Below, piece after piece: positions 5,980 through 12,830 of a stretch of DNA of 12,830 nt. A program made the position numbers and the translations under genes. The DNA comes from CAYONM01 sp964405325 (GTDB lineage: Bacteria; Planctomycetota; UBA11346), in the NCBI GenBank assembly GCA_964405325.1, contig CAYONM010000106.1, forward strand, positions 1-12,830, in the 5' to 3' direction. The notes beneath the pieces are model-generated. The model saw only the letters and a program-made list of their open reading frames with translations. It was not told the DNA's origin and searched no databases. The first letter of the stretch is position 1; each line of letters begins with the position of its first letter.

Positions 5980-7929
5980 TCAGGGCGCCATATCACGCGG
6001 GAAAAAGCTCTCGACCACCCCCAGATGCAGCGGCCCCAAGACACCAGCAGCAAACCAGAGTGCGAGAGCAAACAAGCTCATACCGATCAACAACCGGGTT
6101 ACCGAGACTGATTCGACCCGGTCATCCGCCTCCATACGCAGCCAACCCAGTACGTAGGCGCCCGATGCAGCGGCGATTACCGCCCATAACACCAGGGTCA
6201 GCGTCCGACCAATCAGTCCCCAGCCCCAGACCGCGTCACTGATGGCCAGGAACTTCAGCGCCGCAGCCAATTCCACTAGGCCACCGACATGCTTGAATTC
6301 ATTCATCCAGGAGCCAGCCCCCGGCAAATGGCGCAGCAGACCAGGGGAAAGCGCCAATGCGATGAAGGGAATGGCAATCGCGCTAGCATAGATGCTCATA
6401 CCTATGGCAGGCCGCAACGCATCGCCGGAACGGACCCCCTCGGCCAAAACCGCACCGGCAAACGGCGCCGTGCAGGTAAATGCCGTAATCGCAAAGGCCA
6501 AACCCATCAACAAGGCGCCCAGATAGCCGCCTTGTACCCCCCCGGCAAAACGATTCTGCAAGCTGATTGGCAAGCGCAGGAAGTAAGCGCCTAACAGGCT
6601 CAAACCAAGCAACACAAAGACCAGAGCGATAATCAGGTTGGTCCAGGGACTGCCGGCAAAGGAAGCGACCGAACCACCGATGACGAAACTCACCAACAAA
6701 CCGAGACCAGCAAAACAGGCCATGATCCCAGCGCCATAGGCGAGCGCCAAAGGCAACAGGCGACGACCATCAGCAGCTTGCTTGGCAAAGAAATTGACCG
6801 TCAGGGGAATCATCGGATAGGTGCACGGCATCAACAGCGTGAACAGACCACCACCAATGGCGAGTAAGATGAATTGCCACCAGCCACCACCGGTTCCGCC
6901 ATCGGCACCTCCATTTCCGTTGAGAAATGCAACAAATCGCTCCGTAAGTTCATCATTTTTAGGAGCAAATACCAACGACCACCGTTCCTCACCGCCATCC
7001 TGACCCAAATACACATACAAGGGCCGCGCCTCGGTACCGAAGCGATCGCGCTGCCATCGCGCCAATTCCAAGGACGCATCGGTGTCGATTTCGATAGGGA
7101 CAGCGGCATTCCAGCCAGCGATGACCCGTGGGTCCTTGAATACGGTTTTTTTCATCAGCTGGCAATTGGCGCAGGATGGTCCGGTAAAATCCAGCAGCGC
7201 TGCTTTGCCTTGTTGATGCGCTTCACGGATCAGTTGTTGCACCTGTTCGGCACCAGTGGCATGCCGCCAATGGATTTCCGCCGTCGCCTCCGCGCGCAGG
7301 GCTCGGCGCACCGTTTCGGTCAGGAGCTGTGCCCATTCCGCTTTGGATACTGGCGTCACTACCGCGCCATCGGCCATAGCATCTGACACGACAGCTTGCT
7401 TGTCCGGCTGCCAGCCCGCCGGATCAGAAGGCAGCTCGAATTCCAGACGACGATCGATCACCGGTCGATTGCAGGATTGATCCGTACAGCTCATATAGGT
7501 GACCAGTATGGAAACGGACACCATAGCACCGTTTCCATACGGCAGTTGGACTGGCAGACGCAGACGGACCGGGCCATTGGGATAGACCGGAATGCCGCTG
7601 AGCTCATGCAACGGCAAAGCCGGATCGACGCTGGCTTCGCCCCGTGCACGCCAAGGCGCGTTGTCTGGTATCTGCACCACCGTCGGCCGGCCGACGTCAT
7701 CAATACCTTCCTTTGGCAGATCTTTACTATACAGATGCAGGGGCTCACCGCCTGGCTCCACCACTGGAGTGAACGTCACCAGCAAATCGGCTTCCGGCCC
7801 CTGCCGATCAGCCAACTCGATGTCGATGGCAACACTGGCAGCCTGAAAATCGGTACCAGGAAAACGAGCCAGGCTCGATTCGGCAGCAGCCAAACTGAAA
7901 GCAAGCAGAACGAGAGCAAAACAGCGCAT
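5980..7929 (-). CDS. dsbD: Thiol:disulfide interchange protein DsbD with an internal thioredoxin domain
   Basis: A 649-residue inner-membrane protein that passes reducing electrons from cytoplasmic thioredoxin to periplasmic disulfides. Residues 1-16 are a signal peptide. Residues about 20-170 match the DsbD alpha domain, with C148 and C153 in SCTDQSCNRP. Residues about 215-338 form a thioredoxin-like domain with GPSCANCQLMKK (C253, C256) and a cis-proline in ARPLYV. Residues about 350-635 form the CcdA/DsbD beta domain with eight hydrophobic helices and its two catalytic cysteines, C369 in MPCTYPMIP and C486 in FTCTAPFAG. All six redox cysteines are present. In E. coli the order is alpha, membrane, thioredoxin; here the thioredoxin domain precedes the membrane part. 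The start is firm: AAGGAG lies 5 nt before ATG. A 32-codon ORF ends 28 nt upstream and may share its transcript. Confidence 0.92.
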   Translation of the reverse strand: MRCFALVLLAFSLAAAESSLARFPGTDFQAASVAIDIELADRQGPEADLLVTFTPVVEPGGEPLHLYSKDLPKEGIDDVGRPTVVQIPDNAPWRARGEASVDPALPLHELSGIPVYPNGPVRLRLPVQLPYGNGAMVSVSILVTYMSCTDQSCNRPVIDRRLEFELPSDPAGWQPDKQAVVSDAMADGAVVTPVSKAEWAQLLTETVRRALRAEATAEIHWRHATGAEQVQQLIREAHQQGKAALLDFTGPSCANCQLMKKTVFKDPRVIAGWNAAVPIEIDTDASLELARWQRDRFGTEARPLYVYLGQDGGEERWSLVFAPKNDELTERFVAFLNGNGGADGGTGGGWWQFILLAIGGGLFTLLMPCTYPMIPLTVNFFAKQAADGRRLLPLALAYGAGIMACFAGLGLLVSFVIGGSVASFAGSPWTNLIIALVFVLLGLSLLGAYFLRLPISLQNRFAGGVQGGYLGALLMGLAFAITAFTCTAPFAGAVLAEGVRSGDALRPAIGMSIYASAIAIPFIALALSPGLLRHLPGAGSWMNEFKHVGGLVELAAALKFLAISDAVWGWGLIGRTLTLVLWAVIAAASGAYVLGWLRMEADDRVESVSVTRLLIGMSLFALALWFAAGVLGPLHLGVVESFFPRDMAP

Positions 7930-7957
7930 GACGGCTCCTTAGGGGCATACATTGTTG

Positions 7958-8056
7958 TCAGATAAGGTGATACAAGGCATTGACCACAGTGATGTTAGAA
8001 AAATCGAAGGCCACCAGGAATGGCCACGGAGATTGGCGGTGATTCGCTTGAACCAT
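7958..8056 (-). CDS. Candidate small protein or leader peptide upstream of dsbD
   Basis: A 32-residue ORF beginning MVQANHRQSPWPFLVAFDF, with a hydrophobic second half. Its ATG lies 7 nt after a perfect GGAGGAG Shine-Dalgarno (8064-8070), the strongest in the window. The stop codon is 28 nt before the dsbD start codon, leaving just enough room for dsbD's own AAGGAG. An ATG two codons upstream (8062) is too close to the site. The same frame is open up to an ATG at 8242, but that start has no ribosome-binding site. I recognise no family. It may be a small membrane-associated protein, a leader peptide that couples translation to dsbD, or a chance ORF. Confidence 0.5.
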   Translation of the reverse strand: MVQANHRQSPWPFLVAFDFSNITVVNALYHLI

Positions 8057-8063
8057 CACCATA

Positions 8064-8070
8064 CTCCTCC
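8064..8070 (-). promoter_or_regulatory. Strong Shine-Dalgarno of the small ORF upstream of dsbD
   Basis: The minus strand reads GGAGGAG, complementary to the 16S rRNA tail, 7 nt before the ATG at 8056. It is the main evidence that this small frame is translated. Confidence 0.6.
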
Positions 8071-8332
8071 GCTTGTGGTTTCGTTGTGGGAAAATCTTGA
8101 TAAGAGTCTCAGTAACAGATGACCAAGTGTCTGAGCAAGCGATCTCAACAATGGTGACCTTCTCGTGCAATCCACTTTCTTCATCAACATACGTGGACCA
8201 TCCCCACCGCGTTGGCAGTACAAGATGCAGCACTTGCCGCATGCAGGCTGCTTTTTACCGTCAGCGCCCTTTGTCCCACCCGCCGTGTCCGTCGGCAGGG
8301 ACCCGATCCGTCTGTTGTAGGGAGAATCTCCA
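8071..8332. other. Intergenic region between dsbD unit and aspS, with the aspS leader
   Basis: This divergent spacer should hold promoters for both directions. A weak plus-strand candidate is TTGTGG followed about 19 nt later by TGATAA; I see none with good hexamers and spacing. The aspS Shine-Dalgarno (AGGGAG, 8319-8324) overlaps the palindrome GGAGAATCTCC (8321-8331), which ends 1 nt before the aspS ATG. Confidence 0.4.
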
Positions 8333-10108
8333 ATGTTACGTACCCATTCCTGTGGCGCGCTTCGCCAAGTGAACGTCGATCAGACCGTCACCATGTGCGG
8401 ATGGGTGCAGAACCACCGCGATCACGGCGGTGTGATCTTTGTCGACCTACGCGACCGCGAAGGCGTCACTCAGATCACTTTCGACCCCGATATCTGCGGC
8501 GCCGAAACCCACGCCCAGGCCGATCGTCTGCGTTCGGAGTGGGTAGTGCAGGTCACCGGCACGGTGAAGAGCCGAGGCGATGCCCGCAATCCCAACCTGG
8601 CGACGGGTGAAATCGAGATCTTCGTCGCCGAATTGACGGTGCTCAATCGCGCCGACACCCCGCCCTTCGAACTGGATGAACACGCCAAGGTCGGCGAGGA
8701 GGTCCGTTTGAAGTACCGTTATCTGGACCTGCGCCGGCCGCCAGTGCAGAAACAGGTCATCGCCCGGCATCGCATCACCAAACTGGTGCGCGACTATTTC
8801 GACGAACAGGGCTTTTTGGACATTGAAACCCCGATCCTGTGCAAGAGCACGCCCGAAGGCGCCCGCGACTATCTGGTGCCCAGTCGCGTGCATCCCGGCG
8901 AATTCTACGCCCTGCCGCAGAGCCCGCAGCTGTTCAAACAGCTGTTGATGGTGGGTGGTTACGACCGCTACATGCAAATCGCCAAGTGCTTCCGCGACGA
9001 GGATCTCCGGGCCGATCGCCAGCCGGAATTCACCCAGATCGACATGGAGATGAGCTTCGTCGACATGGATGAGGTGATGGCCGTCGCCGAAGGCATGGTT
9101 CGCCAAGTGTGGAAGGAATTCCTCGGTGTGGATCTGCCGGAACAGGTCCGGCGTATGGAATTCAATGAAGCGATGCTGAAATACGGCTCCGACAAGCCGG
9201 ACCTGCGCTACGGCATGGAAATCGTCGAGTTGACCGACTGGGCCCCCAGCTCGGGCTTTGTGGTGTTCAGCCGGGCAGTGGAAGGCGGCGGTATCTGCCG
9301 AGCGCTCAACGCCAAGGCCGCCACCGACAAGCTGAGCCGTCGCAATCTGGATTATCTCGACAAGACCTTCGTGCGCGATTTCGGCGCCAAGGGCCTGGCT
9401 TGGATCAAGGTGGCGAACGGTGAGTGGCAGGGTCCTGCGGCCCGCAATATCACCGAGGAAGCCCGCGCTGAATTAACCAAGCGCCTCAACGTGGAAAGCG
9501 GCGACGTGCTGTTCTTTGCCGCCGACAGGCCGAAGGTGGTCGAGGCCACCCTGGGCGCGGTGCGCGTGGAACTGGGCACCAAGTTGCTGGCATTGGCCCA
9601 ACCCGGCCAATTCGAATTCCTCTGGGTGCATTCGGCGCCCATGTTCGAGTACGACGACGATACCCAGCGCTGGTACAGCGTGCACCATCCCTTCACCGCC
9701 CCCTACGCCGAACAGTTGGATCAACTGGCAAGCAATCCCGGCAGCGTGTTGTCGCAGAGTTATGACTTCGTGCTCAATGGCGTGGAAATGGGCGGCGGCT
9801 CGATTCGTATCCACGACCCGGCCGTCCAAAAACGGGTGTTTACCGCCCTGGGTATTGGCGACGAGGAAGCCAAAGCCAAATTCGGTTTCCTGCTGGACGC
9901 CTTGCGCTTCGGCGCGCCGCCACACGGCGGCTTGGCCTTCGGCCTGGATCGCCTGATCATGCTGGCCTTGGAACTGGACACCATTCGCGACATCATCCCC
10001 TTCCCCAAAACCCAGAAGGCCTCAGACCTGATGAGCGAAGCCCCGTCACCAGTGGATGGCAAGCAATTGCAGGAATTGCATATCGTCACCACTGCCACCA
10101 AAGAATAG
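8333..10108 (+). CDS. aspS: Aspartate--tRNA ligase, probably non-discriminating
   Basis: A 591-residue bacterial-type class II synthetase, the usual length, which charges tRNA-Asp with aspartate in the cytoplasm. Residues about 1-105 are the OB-fold anticodon-binding domain (CGWVQNHRDHGGVIFVDLRD). Class II motif 2 is at F220-R-D-E-D-L-R, followed by PEFTQIDMEMSF. A GAD insertion occupies the middle, and motif 3 is G537-L-D-R, followed by the conserved IIPFPKTQKASDLM. His31 (in RDHGG) and Gly82 match the residues reported for the non-discriminating AspRS of Pseudomonas aeruginosa, whereas E. coli has Leu in the loop position. If so, it also makes Asp-tRNA-Asn, which GatCAB converts to Asn-tRNA. 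The start is supported by AGGGAG 8 nt before ATG. Monocistronic here, convergent with the cyclodeaminase-family gene. Confidence 0.97.
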   Translation: MLRTHSCGALRQVNVDQTVTMCGWVQNHRDHGGVIFVDLRDREGVTQITFDPDICGAETHAQADRLRSEWVVQVTGTVKSRGDARNPNLATGEIEIFVAELTVLNRADTPPFELDEHAKVGEEVRLKYRYLDLRRPPVQKQVIARHRITKLVRDYFDEQGFLDIETPILCKSTPEGARDYLVPSRVHPGEFYALPQSPQLFKQLLMVGGYDRYMQIAKCFRDEDLRADRQPEFTQIDMEMSFVDMDEVMAVAEGMVRQVWKEFLGVDLPEQVRRMEFNEAMLKYGSDKPDLRYGMEIVELTDWAPSSGFVVFSRAVEGGGICRALNAKAATDKLSRRNLDYLDKTFVRDFGAKGLAWIKVANGEWQGPAARNITEEARAELTKRLNVESGDVLFFAADRPKVVEATLGAVRVELGTKLLALAQPGQFEFLWVHSAPMFEYDDDTQRWYSVHHPFTAPYAEQLDQLASNPGSVLSQSYDFVLNGVEMGGGSIRIHDPAVQKRVFTALGIGDEEAKAKFGFLLDALRFGAPPHGGLAFGLDRLIMLALELDTIRDIIPFPKTQKASDLMSEAPSPVDGKQLQELHIVTTATKE

Positions 10109-10133
10109 GCAAGCCCTGCCACTCGAGAAACAT

Positions 10134-10160
10134 GCGCGCCCGGCCAATGGCCGGGCGCGC
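10134..10160. terminator. Strong GC hairpin between convergent aspS and cyclodeaminase-family genes
   Basis: GCGCGCCCGGCC and GGCCGGGCGCGC form a perfect 12-bp stem with the loop AAT, 25 bp after the aspS stop and 20 bp beyond the stop of the opposing gene. No T-run follows on either strand, so it is not a textbook intrinsic terminator, but its position between two convergent stops suggests bidirectional termination or transcript-end protection. Confidence 0.55.
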
Positions 10161-10180
10161 GGTGTGAACACCGCCTTGGT

Positions 10181-10747
10181 TCAGCCGACAGCTGCACGGA
10201 TGGCGGCCACCTCTTGCTCGATCTGCAGCCTGGTCTGCTGGTCGGGCTGATTGACCAGGGCGGTGACGCGAGCAGCGATGGCGGCGCCCAGCAGCAGGCC
10301 GAGTGCGACATCGACATCGGACACGATCTGCGGATTGCAGCGTGGCCGGAAATGCTGCAGGGCCTGGGCGGCCTGCTGACAACACGCGATCAGCTGCAAC
10401 GGCACCGCCAAGGCCGCTGCGGCAATGGCTTGGCGCTGCTCGTCGCTCAGATCGGTCGAACGCCAACTGCGTTGTATTTCCTGGTAACAACGCTGGTCGG
10501 TCTCTGCCAAATCCAAGGCTTGCTGCTGCCAGGCAACCAGACGGGTAGCCAATTCCTGCGCTTGCTCAGCCCATTCGGCCCATTTCTTGCCCGTGGTATA
10601 GCGCGCCGCCATGGCGCCGGTGGCGCAACCCAAAGCCGCGCTGGCCGCCGCTGCCGCGCCACCGCCGGGCGTCGGCCGACGCGCTTGCAGATTGGCGCAC
10701 CAAGTCTGCAGACTGGTGTAACGGGTGGTGTCGAGGTCGGTGATCAT
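10181..10747 (-). CDS. Cyclodeaminase/cyclohydrolase family protein (FTCD_C-like)
   Basis: A 188-residue protein of the family that includes the C-terminal cyclodeaminase half of formiminotransferase-cyclodeaminase and the bacterial methenyl-THF cyclohydrolase FchA. The signature PTPGGGAAAAASAALG is at residues 25-40 and the C-terminal helix pattern NPQIVSDVDVALGLLLGA at 138-155. The family normally acts on folate one-carbon units: it removes ammonia from 5-formimino-THF or hydrolyses 5,10-methenyl-THF. No formiminotransferase domain is attached, so the exact reaction is open. It is slightly shorter than usual (about 200-210). GGGAG lies 10 nt before the ATG. It follows murA on the same strand after a 54-bp gap, without a terminator, so it is probably the second gene of a murA operon. 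Confidence 0.85.
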   Translation of the reverse strand: MITDLDTTRYTSLQTWCANLQARRPTPGGGAAAAASAALGCATGAMAARYTTGKKWAEWAEQAQELATRLVAWQQQALDLAETDQRCYQEIQRSWRSTDLSDEQRQAIAAAALAVPLQLIACCQQAAQALQHFRPRCNPQIVSDVDVALGLLLGAAIAARVTALVNQPDQQTRLQIEQEVAAIRAAVG

Positions 10748-10801
10748 AGTCGTGTCGCTCCCGCCATGGCGGCGGGTCCATGGCGCCGATCGTCGGTCGG
10801 A

Positions 10802-12097
10802 TTATTCCGCTTCCGCCGCGTCCCCATCGGGATCGCTGATCCGTTCGATCCGCGCACCCAAACGGCACAGGCGATCCTCGATGCGCTCGTAGCCGCGATC
10901 GATGTGATAAATCCGCCGGATCAGGGTTTCGCCTTTGGCTGCCAGACCCGCCAACACCAGGGCCGCGGAGGCGCGCAGATCCGAGGCCATGACCTCGGCC
11001 CCGGTCAAGCGGTCCACGCCCTGCACCACTGCCTGGCCGCCAGCCACGGAGATATTTGCACCCATGCGCTTCAATTCGGCTGCCGCCATGAAACGTTCGG
11101 GAAAGACCCGCTCGGTGATAATGGACGTGCCATCCGCCAACACCGCCAACGCCATGGTCTGAGCCTGCAGGTCGGTGGGAAAAGCCGGATACGGCAAGGT
11201 CACCACATCGCAACCGCGCGTGCGCTTGCCGGGTAGCACACTCAAGGTGGTGGGACCGCGCTTGATCCGGACCTCCATCTGCCGCAACACGTCGAGAAAA
11301 GCCAACAGATGCCGCGGCTGGCAGCCGGTGATCGTAATCGGCGAACCGGTGATGACCCCTGCCAACAGCAGGGTGCCGGCCTCGATGCGGTCGGGCATCA
11401 CCCGGTGTTCGACGCCACTGAGTTTGCGCACACCCTTGACGATGATGCGTGGCGAACCAGCGCCCTCGATCCGCGCCCCCATGCCGATGAGCATTTTCGC
11501 CAGATCGATGATTTCCGGCTCGCAGGCGGCGCATTCGATGACCGTGGTGCCTTTGGCCAACACCGCCGCACTCAGCACATTTTCGGTGGCCGTGACCGAG
11601 CTGCCGTAGGTGCCACCCAGATAGATTTCCGCGCCGTACAAGCCACCCTTGGGTGCCTGAGCCTGGATATACCCATGCTCGATCACAATCTCGGCACCCA
11701 TCGCCCGTAAACCGCGCAGGTGCAGATCGATGGCGCGCTCGCCGATCACGCAACCGCCGGGCAGGCTCACGGTAGCGTGCCCGCGCTTGGCCAACAAAGG
11801 CCCCAACACGCAGATGGATGCACGCATCTGCCGCACCAGTTCATAGGGAGCGGTGCTGTTGTAGCTGTCGCAGGGCCGAGTCTGCAATTCCCCCCGTCGC
11901 CAATGGGTTTCCAGACCCAGGGTGTTGAGAATCTTGACCATGGTCTGGATATCGCGCAGCAAGGGCACCTTGCTCAGACGACAGGGGTGGTCGGTCAACA
12001 AGGTGGCAGCCAAAAGCGGCAAAGCAGCGTTCTTCGCCCCAGCCACGCTGATGCGGCCGTGCAGGCGCTGGCCACCAATAATGCGGAATGCGTCCAT
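10802..12097 (-). CDS. murA: UDP-N-acetylglucosamine 1-carboxyvinyltransferase
   Basis: A 431-residue enzyme of the usual length for MurA, which transfers enolpyruvate from PEP to UDP-GlcNAc in the first committed step of peptidoglycan synthesis. The N-terminus MDAFRIIGG..ISVAGAKNAALPLLAATLL holds the conserved K22-N23. R92 lies in MRASICVLGPLLA. The active-site loop SLPGGCVIG carries C116, the residue that fosfomycin alkylates, so the enzyme should be sensitive. PAFPTDLQAQ near residue 300 holds the catalytic Asp. The start at 12097 was chosen from the family's N-terminus; the frame stays open to an ATG at 12172, which would add 25 residues, and neither start has a clear Shine-Dalgarno. First gene of a likely two-gene operon; divergent from the lactate permease gene. 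Confidence 0.96.
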   Translation of the reverse strand: MDAFRIIGGQRLHGRISVAGAKNAALPLLAATLLTDHPCRLSKVPLLRDIQTMVKILNTLGLETHWRRGELQTRPCDSYNSTAPYELVRQMRASICVLGPLLAKRGHATVSLPGGCVIGERAIDLHLRGLRAMGAEIVIEHGYIQAQAPKGGLYGAEIYLGGTYGSSVTATENVLSAAVLAKGTTVIECAACEPEIIDLAKMLIGMGARIEGAGSPRIIVKGVRKLSGVEHRVMPDRIEAGTLLLAGVITGSPITITGCQPRHLLAFLDVLRQMEVRIKRGPTTLSVLPGKRTRGCDVVTLPYPAFPTDLQAQTMALAVLADGTSIITERVFPERFMAAAELKRMGANISVAGGQAVVQGVDRLTGAEVMASDLRASAALVLAGLAAKGETLIRRIYHIDRGYERIEDRLCRLGARIERISDPDGDAAEAE

Positions 12098-12454
12098 AGC
12101 GTCAGCATACTTGCCGAGCCGCGCCACCAGCAAGGAGGGATCGGCGCCTTGGCCATAGTGGAATACGGCCATCGTGATGGCATTTGCCGCAATGCCGTTC
12201 GGCTTGGCGTTCCTGGTAGCACAGACATCTGGACTGCATCAAGAAAACCGCAAAGCGCGAAGCGGCCTGCCCTCTACCTGCACAGAACCGAACCACATGG
12301 TCGTTTGCCGGCTTCACCTGCCATGAAACGGTAGTGAATAACCGCACCGCTTTCCGGCGGTTTTCGACAATACCGAATCCAGCAATCTACGACCCGACCG
12401 TAACTAGCGTCATCGCTGCAAGCCCTACAACTGCGCGCCCGCAAGGATCTCGCC
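12098..12454. other. Divergent intergenic region between murA and the lactate permease gene
   Basis: About 357 bp that should carry the murA promoter (minus) and the permease promoter (plus). I found no hexamer pair good enough to call. On the plus strand, AACCG (12340-12344) pairs with CGGTT (12358-12362), with an inner CCG/CGG pair and the loop CTTTC, and it runs into TTTT; it resembles a weak terminator or attenuator ahead of the permease gene. No gene was seen beyond the possible N-terminal extension of murA. Confidence 0.4.
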
Positions 12455-12830
12455 ATGGATGTCTTCTTCGCCGCCTTCCCCCTGCTGCTGGTGGTCGTAC
12501 TGATGGCCGGACCCCGGCCCTTGCCGGCACAGATCGCGCTACCGTTGTGCGCGGCGGTCACCTGGCTGCTGCGCCTGGTCTGGTTCGACGCCGATCCGGC
12601 AGGCGTGCATGCGGCGATCATCTCCGGCCTGATCGCCGCATGCACACCGATTCTGATCGTTGCCGGCGCGGTGGCCTTGTTCCAGGTCCTGGATCGCTGC
12701 GGCGCCATGCTGATCTGGCGGCGCTGGCTCGATGGCATCAGTCCGCACCCGGTGGCCCGACTGATGACCGTCGCCTGGGCCTTTTCCTTTTTGATCGAGG
12801 GCGCCAGCGGCTTTGGCACCCCGGCGGCAC
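12455..12830 (+). CDS. L-lactate permease family transporter (5' part)
   Basis: The frame is open from ATG at 12455 to the window edge, giving the first 125 residues of a protein whose family is normally about 500-560 residues. AAGGA (12443-12447) lies 7 nt before the ATG. The visible part is strongly hydrophobic, with helices near residues 3-18, 25-43 and 53-78, and it ends in the LctP family hallmark FSFLIEGASGFGTPAA (residues 110-125). Members are inner-membrane symporters that take up lactate or glycolate with protons. The hallmark makes the family assignment strong; the substrate cannot be told from this part. No partner gene is visible, since murA lies divergently upstream. Confidence 0.9.
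   Translation, partial: MDVFFAAFPLLLVVVLMAGPRPLPAQIALPLCAAVTWLLRLVWFDADPAGVHAAIISGLIAACTPILIVAGAVALFQVLDRCGAMLIWRRWLDGISPHPVARLMTVAWAFSFLIEGASGFGTPAA

Noticed and set aside
7958..8242. 94-codon version of the small ORF upstream of dsbD
   Set aside because: The ATG at 8242 lacks a Shine-Dalgarno, whereas the internal ATG at 8056 has an ideal one, so only the 32-codon form is listed.
10214..11236. 340-codon open frame on the plus strand across the cyclodeaminase-family and murA genes
   Set aside because: It lies antisense to two well-supported genes, its translation is a low-complexity Arg/Gly/Gln mix without a family pattern, and it arises from the GC-rich codon bias.
10566..11753. 395-codon open frame on the minus strand overlapping murA
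   Set aside because: It is the murA region read in another frame; the translation is Arg/Gly/His-rich noise.

Overview
The window (12.8 kb, fairly GC-rich) looks like chromosomal DNA of a Gram-negative bacterium with peptidoglycan and an envelope thiol-redox system. Three features hint at the Planctomycetota or a related PVC lineage: a secreted protein with an NPCBM domain, a lysine/alanine-rich histone H1-like protein with AT-hooks, and many exported proteins of no recognisable family. That placement is inference; no rRNA or other phylogenetic marker is present. I see no tRNA, rRNA, CRISPR array, transposase or phage gene.

Layout. Positions 63-3076 (+): two envelope-associated genes in a row. 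The first encodes a cysteine/histidine-rich N-terminus, pentapeptide repeats, one membrane helix, a long coiled coil and a beta-rich end. The second encodes a secreted helical-repeat protein whose C-terminus resembles a thioredoxin fold without the CxxC. Positions 3077-3365: a hairpin-rich spacer. Positions 3366-5169 (-): the NPCBM protein and, separated from it by a clear intrinsic terminator, the H1-like AT-hook protein. Positions 5170-5979: 810 bp without a convincing gene, holding a perfect 151-bp tandem duplication made almost wholly of nested palindromes. Positions 5980-8056 (-): a DsbD-type thiol:disulfide interchange protein with an unusual domain order, preceded by a 32-codon ORF with an ideal ribosome-binding site. 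Positions 8333-10108 (+): aspS. Positions 10181-12097 (-): murA followed by a cyclodeaminase/cyclohydrolase-family gene, probably one operon. Positions 12455-12830 (+): the first 125 codons of an L-lactate permease, cut by the window edge.

How the genes work together. The housekeeping genes (aspS, murA) anchor the right half, while the left half is envelope and nucleoid accessory material. AspS carries His31 and Gly82, the residues linked to non-discriminating AspRS, so it may also feed Asn-tRNA synthesis through GatCAB. DsbD would move electrons from the cytoplasm to periplasmic thiols. No single known defence or metabolic system is seen. The best candidates for something undescribed are the palindromic 151-bp repeat, the small ORF ahead of dsbD, the rearranged DsbD and the two-gene envelope unit at the left end.
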